Assembly: GCA_050014815.1 (NCBI GenBank)
Contig: JBEKCP010000004.1
Location: forward strand, 1 to 33,594
Origin: JBEKCP01 sp050014815
GTDB lineage: Bacteria; Planctomycetota; Planctomycetia; Pirellulales; Thermoguttaceae
DNA length: 33,594 nucleotides
Direction of reading: 5' to 3'
In this document: positions 1-6,151 of the stretch, in pieces
Numbering within the stretch: the first letter of the stretch is position 1
Layout: each line of letters starts with the position of its first letter
The notes under the pieces: generated by a model
What the model saw: the letters and a program-made list of their open reading frames with translations, nothing else
Told to the model about the DNA's origin: nothing
Databases searched by the model: none
Program-made: the position numbers and the translations under genes

Positions 1-63
1 ATGGAGTTACGATGTCCCTTCGGCAAGCGTCGGCGTCTTGGAACCGACACTCCATTCACTCTA

Positions 64-178
64 TCACAATCTTTTGGCCGTCGAAGCGGATCTTCCGCCC
101 GCCGACGGTCACCTTCGCGTCGGGCGAAGAAAACGGGATTGGTCCGATATTGGAAACATGGATAAGCACATCACTTCC
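64..178 (-). pseudogene. Possible 3' remnant of a broken gene
   Basis: A 38-codon open stretch on the minus strand ends in TGA at 66-64 and begins just after an in-frame TAG at 181-179. It has no start codon of its own. The peptide reads like the beta-rich tail of a secreted protein (SDVLIHVSNIGPIPF, then VTVGGRKIRF and DGQKIVIE). The VTVGGRKIRF part resembles VSVGGRKFKW near the C-terminus of the heparinase-like protein at 18211-20823, so it may be the end of a decayed or frameshifted paralogue. No continuing homology was seen in the other minus-strand frames upstream. The call is weak and could be chance. Confidence 0.2.
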
Positions 179-181
179 CTA

Positions 182-411
182 TTTTGACTTTATCGGACCT
201 GTCCGTGCGCCGTGACCGAGAAACTGATTCTAGTTCGCGGACCAGAGAGCCGCAAGGTTCCCGGGGGTTTCGGGAGCAACCGTGGCGTTTCGTCCAGGCG
301 CGGTGTCGCTGCCCCCGGCCAGCGGGGGGCATGAACTACCCGCGCCACGTTCTCGCAGGGTTCCGGCCCCGAAAGATTCTGGTCTTGTATCCCGGAATCC
401 GAGACGCCTTG
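182..411. other. Noncoding stretch upstream of the LRR gene
   Basis: No convincing gene lies here. Open frames exist on both strands, but their composition is rich in Arg, Pro and Ser and suggests no protein family. The only structure seen is an imperfect hairpin at 310-331 (TGCCCCC pairing with GGGGGCA), of unknown role. Confidence 0.5.
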
Positions 412-441
412 TTGACAGGAGGGTTCTTGCCGGCCTATAAT
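412..441 (+). promoter_or_regulatory. Sigma70-type promoter for the LRR gene
   Basis: A perfect -35 hexamer TTGACA (412-417) and a perfect -10 hexamer TATAAT (436-441) are separated by 18 bp. The predicted start of transcription is near 447-449, which leaves an untranslated leader of about 168 nt before the ATG at 617. It is the best promoter match noticed in the window and points at the LRR, oxidoreductase and HEAT genes. Confidence 0.7.
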
Positions 442-451
442 CACGGCCGGC
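429..451. promoter_or_regulatory. Inverted repeat enclosing the -10 box, possible operator
   Basis: GCCGGCC (429-435) and GGCCGGC (445-451) form a perfect 7-bp inverted repeat. The 9 bases between them begin with the TATAAT box, and the right arm covers the predicted transcription start. A dimeric repressor bound here would block RNA polymerase. The arms are GC-rich in a GC-rich genome, so chance is possible. Confidence 0.35.
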
Positions 452-616
452 AGTTCTTCGGGAGTCCGCCCACGCCTTCGCGGAATCCCGAGGCGCCGCG
501 CCCGCAGAATGTGCCCGCCACGCTCGCCCCGCCTGAAATCCTTGCCGCCTCGCGATGGCCGGGATAGTTGCTCGATGGACAAGCCCTCCTGAAGGCATTG
601 AAAAGGGACCTCTCGG

Positions 617-1738
617 ATGCGACTTCGCGCTTTGGCCGCCGGCGCCGTGCTGGCCGCGTCGTGCGTTGGACTGCACCAGCCCGCGGTGTCGGGAGCGGAA
701 GGGCAAGACGCCTCGGCCGCGACGGCGAGGATCAAGCAACTCGGCGGAAAGAGCGAGCTGAATGAAGTTGGGCGCATCGTCAAGGTGGACCTGCTCGACA
801 TCGAAATCAGCGACGCGGACGTGCAGTTGGTGGCCACGCTCGAGGATCTCCGGTGGCTGCGGCTTTGGGGCGCCGGCATCAGCGACGAAGGGGTGCGGCA
901 CCTCCGAAAGCTCACGCGACTGAAGACCCTTGGCCTGCTCTTCACGAACATGACCGACGCGGGCATGGCCCACCTGGAGGACCTGACCACCCTGGAGGCG
1001 CTCGACCTCCGCGGCTCCGCCCGGATCGGCGATCCCGGGCTCGTGCGGCTCAAGAAGCTCGCCGGGCTCACCACCTTGAAGCTCCAGACCACCGGCGTGA
1101 CCGATGCGGGATTGGAGCATCTCAAGCCCCTCTCCGGTCTGACCACGCTTGCCCTGGAGCAGGCCGTTTTGACCCCGGCCGGGCTGGCGAAGGTGGCCAA
1201 GTATTTCCCCAAGCTGCAAGAGCTCAGCCTGCTGGGGTGCGAGAACGTCACGGACGAGGGTTTCGAGTCGCTGGCCGCGCTCGTGGCGTTGCGCCGGCTG
1301 GTCCTGCGGGGCACGCAGGTGACGGGCAGCGGCCTGGCCCACCTCCGGGCCGAGGGCCTCGAAAAGCTCGACCTCAGCCAGACCTCGATGACCGGCGACG
1401 CCATGAAGCACCTCGCCCGGTTCCCCCAATTGAAGTGGCTCAACTTGTGGATTACCCAGATCGACAATGCGGGCATGAAGCACCTGGCGGGGCTCTCGAA
1501 GCTCGCCTGGTTGAACCTCGACAACACGAGGGTCGGCAACGAAGGCGTCCGGCACCTGGCCGGGCTCAAGGAACTTGAGACGTTGGATTTGCGGCAGACC
1601 GACATCGACGACGCCGCCCTGGAGTACTTGAAAGGTTTGATTCGCTTGAAGGAGTTGACGCTCAGCGTGACGTTGGTCAGCGAGGAGGGCGCCGCCCGGC
1701 TTCGGGCCGCGCTGCCGAAGTGCCGGATCGAGAAATAG
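617..1738 (+). CDS. Exported leucine-rich-repeat protein
   Basis: This 373-residue protein begins with a signal peptide (MRLRALAAGAVLAASCVGL, with likely cleavage near residue 27), so it should act outside the cytoplasm. From about residue 60 to the end it is a run of roughly eleven 23-25-residue leucine-rich repeats of the ribonuclease-inhibitor-like type. The recurring pattern is TDAGLxHLxxLxxLxxLxLxxTxVT, for example at TGVTDAGLEHLKPL and TQIDNAGMKHLAGL. No catalytic domain or membrane anchor is visible. LRR solenoids usually bind proteins, but no partner can be inferred. The ATG at 617 is preceded by AGGGA, and longer starts would lose the signal peptide. The oxidoreductase gene starts 56 nt downstream on the same strand, so co-transcription from the promoter at 412-441 is likely. 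Proteins of this type are numerous in planctomycetes and mostly uncharacterised. Confidence 0.85.
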   Translation: MRLRALAAGAVLAASCVGLHQPAVSGAEGQDASAATARIKQLGGKSELNEVGRIVKVDLLDIEISDADVQLVATLEDLRWLRLWGAGISDEGVRHLRKLTRLKTLGLLFTNMTDAGMAHLEDLTTLEALDLRGSARIGDPGLVRLKKLAGLTTLKLQTTGVTDAGLEHLKPLSGLTTLALEQAVLTPAGLAKVAKYFPKLQELSLLGCENVTDEGFESLAALVALRRLVLRGTQVTGSGLAHLRAEGLEKLDLSQTSMTGDAMKHLARFPQLKWLNLWITQIDNAGMKHLAGLSKLAWLNLDNTRVGNEGVRHLAGLKELETLDLRQTDIDDAALEYLKGLIRLKELTLSVTLVSEEGAARLRAALPKCRIEK

Positions 1739-1794
1739 GGGCAGGTTGAGCGATTGTTTCCCCGGTTCCATCACCACGTTATGGAGAAATACCC

Positions 1795-3036
1795 ATGAAG
1801 AAAAGCAAGAGCGGGATCAGCCGGCGGCACTTCTTGCAGAGTGCGGCGGCGACGACGGCGGCGGCCGTGACCATCGTGCCGCGGCACGTGCTGGGCAAGC
1901 CGCCGAAGGAAAAGGCCGCGGAAGTCCCCCCCAGCGAGATGCTGGGCGGCGCCCTGATCGGCTGCGGCGGGCGGGGCGGGAGCACGTTCGGCGGCCTCGG
2001 CCCCGGCGTCAAAATGCTGGCCAGGTGCGACGTGAAGTTCAAGAACTCGGCCGACGACAAAACCATCTACACCGATTTCCGCAAGGTCCTGGAACGCAAG
2101 GACATCGACGTGGTGGCCATCGCCACCCATCCCGGCTGGCACGCCCTGATCTCGATCGCGGCGATGGAGGCCGGCAAGGACGTCCTCTGCGAGAAGCCCA
2201 TGTGCCGCTTCATCGCCGAGGGCCGCGCCATCGCCGACGCCGAGAAGCGCTACGGCCGCATCTGGCAGGTCGGCACCTACGGGCGCTTTCACGCCGACCG
2301 GAAGACCCGCAAGATCTTCGAGAGCGGCCTGCTGAAGAAGTGCGACACCGTGCTGGTCATGAAGGGCGGGGTGAAGGTGAAGGAGTGGAGCGGGAAGGTC
2401 AAGTACGCCGTGCAGCCGGTTCCCGCCACGCTGGACTGGGACATGTACTGCGGCCCCGCGCCGCTGCGGCCCTTTCAACCGCACCGCTTCGGCGGCAGTC
2501 ACCGCGGCTATTGGGATTACGAGGGGGGCGGCCTGTCCGACATGGCCAACCACCACCTGGACGGCCCCTGCTACGCCTTCGGCCGCGACATGAGCTCTCC
2601 GGTCGAGATCACGCCGCACGCCCCGCCGATGCACCCCGAGTGCTGCATGGTGTGGGGTTGGGTCGAGATGAAGTACGGCGACGGGTTCACCCTGGTCTAC
2701 GAGAGCGGCGAGTGGGGGCCGCTCAGCGGCATCTCGACCAAGAACAACTCCGAGGCCGCCCTCCGCAACATGCTCAGCGAGGAAGACCGGAAGAAGCTCG
2801 ACGCCATGCCCGACCCCGCGCCCCTGTTGAGCTTCCGCGAGGCGGTCAAGGCCCGCAAGCCGGCCGGCGGCAACGCGGCCGCCACCTATCGCGTGGCCAC
2901 GGTCTACCACCTCATGAACGTCGCCATGCGGTGCGGACGCACGATCCACTTCGATTCGGTCCGGGGCGAGGCCGTCGGCGACGACGAGGCCAACCGGCTG
3001 ATCAACCAACCCATGCGGGCCCCGTGGCGCCTGTAG
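1795..3036 (+). CDS. Gfo/Idh/MocA family oxidoreductase, Tat-exported
   Basis: This 413-residue protein belongs to the NAD(P)-dependent Gfo/Idh/MocA family, which oxidises or reduces sugars, inositols and related compounds. The N-terminus has a twin-arginine signal (SRRHFLQ, Arg10-Arg11, then an Ala-rich stretch), so it is predicted to be exported folded. A dinucleotide-binding segment follows (ALIGCGGRGG, about residues 53-62). The family's conserved Lys-Pro lies in CEKPMC (EKP at 133-135). The C-terminal half carries GGGLSDMANHHLDG near residue 250, in the region where family members place active-site residues. An exported enzyme must carry its cofactor through Tat or keep it tightly bound, as in glucose-fructose oxidoreductase. 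GGAG precedes the ATG at 1795. The HEAT gene lies 85 nt downstream. The substrate is unknown. Confidence 0.93.
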   Translation: MKKSKSGISRRHFLQSAAATTAAAVTIVPRHVLGKPPKEKAAEVPPSEMLGGALIGCGGRGGSTFGGLGPGVKMLARCDVKFKNSADDKTIYTDFRKVLERKDIDVVAIATHPGWHALISIAAMEAGKDVLCEKPMCRFIAEGRAIADAEKRYGRIWQVGTYGRFHADRKTRKIFESGLLKKCDTVLVMKGGVKVKEWSGKVKYAVQPVPATLDWDMYCGPAPLRPFQPHRFGGSHRGYWDYEGGGLSDMANHHLDGPCYAFGRDMSSPVEITPHAPPMHPECCMVWGWVEMKYGDGFTLVYESGEWGPLSGISTKNNSEAALRNMLSEEDRKKLDAMPDPAPLLSFREAVKARKPAGGNAAATYRVATVYHLMNVAMRCGRTIHFDSVRGEAVGDDEANRLINQPMRAPWRL

Positions 3037-3051
3037 GCCGCCCGCCAGGAA

Positions 3052-3086
3052 TTTCAGATTTCAGGTTTCAGGTTTCAGATTCCAGA
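3052..3086 (+). repeat. Five tandem copies of a 7-bp unit (TTTCAGR)
   Basis: Five head-to-tail heptamers fill the gap between the oxidoreductase and HEAT genes: TTTCAGA, TTTCAGG, TTTCAGG, TTTCAGA and TTCCAGA. The array starts 15 bp after the stop codon and ends 35 bp before the next ATG. It is AT-rich against GC-rich surroundings. It is best described as a variable-number microsatellite. Its position between two genes of one unit could let copy number alter spacing or mRNA structure, but nothing shows that it does. Confidence 0.85.
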
Positions 3087-3121
3087 TATCGACGTGAACC
3101 CAAGAACAAAGGGAACTGTAT

Positions 3122-3961
3122 ATGGCAGCGAGTGAGAACTTGAAGGCCCTGGTCGCCCAGATGCCCGATCCTGACGGGCGGGGCATGTACTGCACCGACA
3201 TCGACAAGGAGAAGATCGAGAACGCGATCGCCCAGATCGCCGCGGGCGGCAAGGAGAACGTCCTCGGCATCCTGGACATGCTGGGCGAGCCCGGCAGCGA
3301 CCAGGACGTCAAGCCGCACTATGCCCTGCACTGCCTGGGCAACTACATCCTGATCGCCAAGGACGACGGTACCCGGCGGCAGTTCGCCGACGCGCTCGCC
3401 TCGCAACTCTCCAGCGACCGCTCGAAGTACATCCGCGGCTACCTGTGCCAGGAGCTGCAATGGGCGGGGCGCGGCGAGGCCGTGCCCGCCCTGGCCAGGT
3501 TGCTGACCGACGAAGAGCTGGCCGATCCGGCGGCGATGGCGCTGGTGGCGATCAAGGACGGATCATCGGAGGCATTGCGGGCGGCCCTCCCGCAGGCGCA
3601 AGGCCATTGCCGGCTCGTGATCGTCCACAGCCTGGCGGCGTTGGGCGACCCGGCCTCGGCCGACGCGCTCAAGGCGGCCCTCAAGGACCCGGATCGCGAG
3701 GTCCGCCTGGCCGCAGGCGCCGGCCTGGCGAAGATCGGCGACGCCGTCGCGGCCGACCTCCTGCTCCAGGCGGCCGGCGCCGCCCCCGGCTGGGAGCGGA
3801 TCCAGGCCACCAAGCACTGCCTCGTGCTGGCCGAGAAGCTCTTGGCGGCGGGCAAGAAGCAGGAGGCGATGAAGATCTACTCGTCGCTCCGCGATTCCCG
3901 CAGCGACCCGTCCGAGAAATACGTCCGCGACCTGGCCGAAAAGGCCCTGGCCGGTAGCTGA
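3122..3961 (+). CDS. HEAT-repeat protein
   Basis: This 279-residue protein has no signal peptide or membrane segment and is predicted to be cytoplasmic. It is made of paired amphipathic helices typical of HEAT or PBS-lyase-like repeats. The clearest units are AVPALARLLTDEELADPAAMALVAI, SADALKAALKDPDREVRLAAGAGLAKIGD and the helices after it, about residues 115-215. The first 100 residues are also helical but diverged. Such solenoids act as protein-binding scaffolds; there is no enzyme motif. AAGGGA precedes the ATG at 3122. The preceding gene encodes an exported oxidoreductase, so a direct physical partnership between the two products is not obvious. Confidence 0.85.
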   Translation: MAASENLKALVAQMPDPDGRGMYCTDIDKEKIENAIAQIAAGGKENVLGILDMLGEPGSDQDVKPHYALHCLGNYILIAKDDGTRRQFADALASQLSSDRSKYIRGYLCQELQWAGRGEAVPALARLLTDEELADPAAMALVAIKDGSSEALRAALPQAQGHCRLVIVHSLAALGDPASADALKAALKDPDREVRLAAGAGLAKIGDAVAADLLLQAAGAAPGWERIQATKHCLVLAEKLLAAGKKQEAMKIYSSLRDSRSDPSEKYVRDLAEKALAGS

Positions 3962-3980
3962 GCCCTTTCACGCCGTCGAT

Positions 3981-4075
3981 GGTAACCGTTCACAGGCCGG
4001 GGACTGGCTCGTTTTTCGGCCCTTTGAGGGCCGAAAAAGGTGCCTGTCCCCTTTCCTGCCCTGTGAACGGTTACC
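3981..4075. repeat. Nested palindromic element of REP/REPIN type
   Basis: The outer arms are a perfect 16-bp inverted repeat, GGTAACCGTTCACAGG (3981-3996) and its complement (4060-4075). Inside them, GGGGACTGGCTC (3999-4010) pairs imperfectly with GGTGCCTGTCCCC (4039-4051). At the centre is a perfect hairpin with a 12-bp stem and 3-nt loop (4012-4023 with 4027-4038). The whole 95 bp can fold into one long cruciform. No transposase is encoded nearby, so it would be a non-autonomous element. Layered palindromes of this kind are typical of repeats mobilised by REP-associated tyrosine transposases; that link is an inference. The central stem has its T-run on the 5' side, so it is not a classic terminator, although it may still end or protect the upstream transcript. 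Confidence 0.75.
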
Positions 4076-4530
4076 GTCGATGTTATTGCGGCGCGCGCTA
4101 TTTGTTTAAGCGTCAATAAGGCGATTCCGGGTTTGCGCCCGTTGGGCTTTGGGGCGGCTTTTGCCGGGCCACCCCGCGAATGCGGCTCGACGGCGTTGAA
4201 AACCCAATTTCTGACGGCTTTCCAGCGCTTTGAATACAGAGATGGCAGTCTCGGAGTCTCTCGGCTGGGAAATCAGGCAAAACGGCGAACGGCCAGATGG
4301 GCGCCGGAAACCCAACCATTGTCGGAGTACTAAAGAGGGCCGGCCAAGACCGTATAAACCTGCACGGAACCCGTAAATCCCTTCTGTCCGGCCCGATCCA
4401 GGCCTGCCCATCTCGCTGGCCGCCCGCGAACGGGGGTAATATATTAGTTGGATTCCTGCCGGATGCTGCCAGAGCATCTCACTCTCTGTACCCACTGGAC
4501 CAATAGAAGTGCCATCCGTTTTCATACAAG

Positions 4531-4560
4531 CCCACAAGGACATCGACGATGTCTTGTGGG
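4531..4560 (+). other. Stem-loop in the leader of the FG-GAP gene
   Basis: CCCACAAG (4531-4538) pairs with CTTGTGGG (4553-4560). An inner ACATCG/CGATGT stem continues the helix, with one bulged G and a 2-nt loop. It ends 36 nt before the GTG start at 4597. No T-run follows, so termination is unlikely, and a role in mRNA stability is possible. An in-frame ATG at 4549 lies inside the stem, which argues against its use as a start. Confidence 0.5.
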
Positions 4561-4585
4561 AAGAACTCTGTATTCATGCTGCGAC

Positions 4586-4590
4586 AGGAG
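4586..4590 (+). promoter_or_regulatory. Ribosome-binding site that sets a GTG start
   Basis: AGGAG is spaced 6 nt from GTG at 4597. It supports the GTG over the upstream in-frame ATG at 4549. The GTG start also places a clean signal peptide at the N-terminus. Confidence 0.7.
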
Positions 4591-4596
4591 ATCCAC

Positions 4597-6135
4597 GTGA
4601 ACAAAACATTGATCGTGATCGGGACCTTGGTGGCTTTGGAGTTTCTCAGTTCCACGGCCCGGGGGCAGGGCAAAGCTTTCAGTAACGTCACCGTCAGTTC
4701 CGGCGTGGAGGCCGTGGTGGACGCGGTCTATCGGGCCAGCCCGAAGGTGTGGCTCAGTGGCATCGATCTGGTCGATCTCGACGGCGACGGCAAGCTCGAC
4801 TTGTTCTTGAGCGCCCACTCGCAGAAAGGCGCCACCGCCGCGCTGGGCGACGGCAAGGGCCATTTTACCTATGTCGATGCGGCCGACGGTACGATTCCGC
4901 CCTCGGAAATCCACCTGGCCTACGACATCAATGAGGACGGCAAACTGGACCTCCAGATGACGTTCAACGACGGCGGCGGCAAATGGTGGCTCAATCAATC
5001 CACCCCTGGTCACCTCAATTTCGTCCCCACGCGCATGGACCTCGACGGCGGACAGGCCCGCCAGAACGCGATGATCGACATCGACCGCGACGGCAAGGTC
5101 GATTGGCTGCACGAAGGGGCGCATGGCTCGACCACCTGGGACCGGGGCGACGGCAAAGGCGCACTGGCCCAGACCGGGAAGGCCCTGTTGAGCACGGGCT
5201 GGAAAGACGGCGTTTCCATGCTGCCCGTGGACCTCAACGGCGACGGGCAGATCGACCTGATCATGAGCATGCGCGGCTACGAGGAGGAGCACACCGGCCG
5301 CAGCCGCGTGTACCTCAACGATGGGAAAATGCATTTCACCGACGCCACCAAGGCCTGCGGCCTCGCGGAAGCCGGATTGCAGATCATGGGCGTCGGCGAC
5401 TTCAACCATGACGGATCGCTGGACCTGATCTGCCTGGAACAGGGCCGGGACGTGACGGTTTACCTCAACGATGGCAAGGGCAAATTCACGAAGCTGCCCG
5501 GCGCTGTGACGGGCATGGACAGGGCCTCCCGCCCCATTTACGCCAACTGGGGCATGGCGGTGACGGTGGACCTGGACAACGACGGCATCCCGGACGTCAT
5601 CATGAACGGCCGGAACTTCCTCTACGTGCTCAAAGGCACGGGTGGCGGCTACTTCGCCTGCATGAATAAGGCATGGGGCATCGACGACTACTCCGACGCT
5701 GCGGTGGATGCCGGGCTTTGCTTCGGCGACATTGACGGCGACGGCCGGATCGACCTTCTGGGCTTCAAGAGCGCTGACTACCGGGACCAGCGCCGCGTCA
5801 AGGTCTATCACAACGACCTGCCCAAGCAGAGCTACCTCCGCGTGCGGCCGATCGGCCTGGCGGGCAACAAGGGGGCCGCCGGCGCCAAGATCCGCGTGTA
5901 TGAAGCCGGTGGCTTGGGTGATGCAACGAGACTGGTGGGCTATGAACAGGTGACCATTTGGGCCCGTCAGGTCTGTCACAGTTACTACAGCTATACGCAG
6001 ACCGAGCGGCACTTTGGCCTGGGCGATCGGCAAACGGTGGACGTGAGCGTCGAGTTCTATCCTTCGGGCAAGACGGTCGAGCAAAAGGGCGTCACGGCCA
6101 ATCGCACGGTGGTCGTGGAGGAAAGTCAGAAGTAG
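4597..6135 (+). CDS. Exported FG-GAP/VCBS repeat protein with ASPIC/UnbV domain
   Basis: This 512-residue protein starts at GTG 4597. It has a signal peptide (MNKTLIVIGTLVALEFLSSTARG) and is predicted to be extracellular. Seven DxDxDGxxD-type calcium-binding loops mark FG-GAP/VCBS blades of a beta-propeller, among them DLDGDGKLD, DINEDGKLD, DIDRDGKVD, DLNGDGQID, DFNHDGSLD, DLDNDGIPD and DIDGDGRID. The last 100 residues or so (about 408-505) match the ASPIC/UnbV domain, with GAKIRVYEAG, HFGLGDRQTVDVSVEFYPSGK and the final strand. Proteins with this pairing are common in planctomycetes and thought to bind ligands at the cell surface, but few have been studied. The DUF4091 gene starts 16 nt after its stop, so the two are probably co-transcribed. 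A role in holding substrate or enzymes of the glycan locus is an inference from position. Confidence 0.9.
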   Translation: MNKTLIVIGTLVALEFLSSTARGQGKAFSNVTVSSGVEAVVDAVYRASPKVWLSGIDLVDLDGDGKLDLFLSAHSQKGATAALGDGKGHFTYVDAADGTIPPSEIHLAYDINEDGKLDLQMTFNDGGGKWWLNQSTPGHLNFVPTRMDLDGGQARQNAMIDIDRDGKVDWLHEGAHGSTTWDRGDGKGALAQTGKALLSTGWKDGVSMLPVDLNGDGQIDLIMSMRGYEEEHTGRSRVYLNDGKMHFTDATKACGLAEAGLQIMGVGDFNHDGSLDLICLEQGRDVTVYLNDGKGKFTKLPGAVTGMDRASRPIYANWGMAVTVDLDNDGIPDVIMNGRNFLYVLKGTGGGYFACMNKAWGIDDYSDAAVDAGLCFGDIDGDGRIDLLGFKSADYRDQRRVKVYHNDLPKQSYLRVRPIGLAGNKGAAGAKIRVYEAGGLGDATRLVGYEQVTIWARQVCHSYYSYTQTERHFGLGDRQTVDVSVEFYPSGKTVEQKGVTANRTVVVEESQK

Positions 6136-6151
6136 GTAGGGAGCGTTCGAC

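Larger units (their letters stand above)
4076..4596. other. Noncoding region upstream of the FG-GAP gene
   Basis: About 520 bp without a convincing gene. The open frames on either strand have no recognisable family, signal peptide or ribosome-binding site. An AT-rich island at 4437-4447 contains TATATT (4440-4445), a possible -10 box without a good -35. A small inverted repeat, GATGCT-N5-AGCATC (4462-4478), lies just downstream of it, and a second hairpin lies at 4531-4560. The region probably holds the promoter and leader of the FG-GAP gene. Nothing recognisable was seen in 4080-4430. Confidence 0.4.

Noticed and set aside
184..567. 127-codon plus-strand frame before the LRR gene
   Set aside because: No ribosome-binding site or recognisable domain, low-complexity Arg/Pro content, and it spans the strong promoter at 412-441.
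190..1777. Long minus-strand open frames (471 and 515 codons) opposite the LRR gene
   Set aside because: They mirror codon bias of a GC-rich gene on the other strand, are rich in Arg, Ser, Gln and Pro and show no family motif. The plus-strand LRR protein has a signal peptide, clear repeats and a promoter.
3052..3086. Heptamer array as a CRISPR
   Set aside because: The units are adjacent, 7 bp long and without spacers.
4012..4038. Central hairpin as a classic Rho-independent terminator
   Set aside because: The T-run is on the 5' side of the stem and A residues follow it on either strand. It is better explained as part of the larger palindrome.
4106..4543. 145-codon minus-strand frame in the noncoding region
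   Set aside because: No family resemblance or ribosome-binding site, and composition unlike the real genes. It could be a decayed gene, but nothing supports that.
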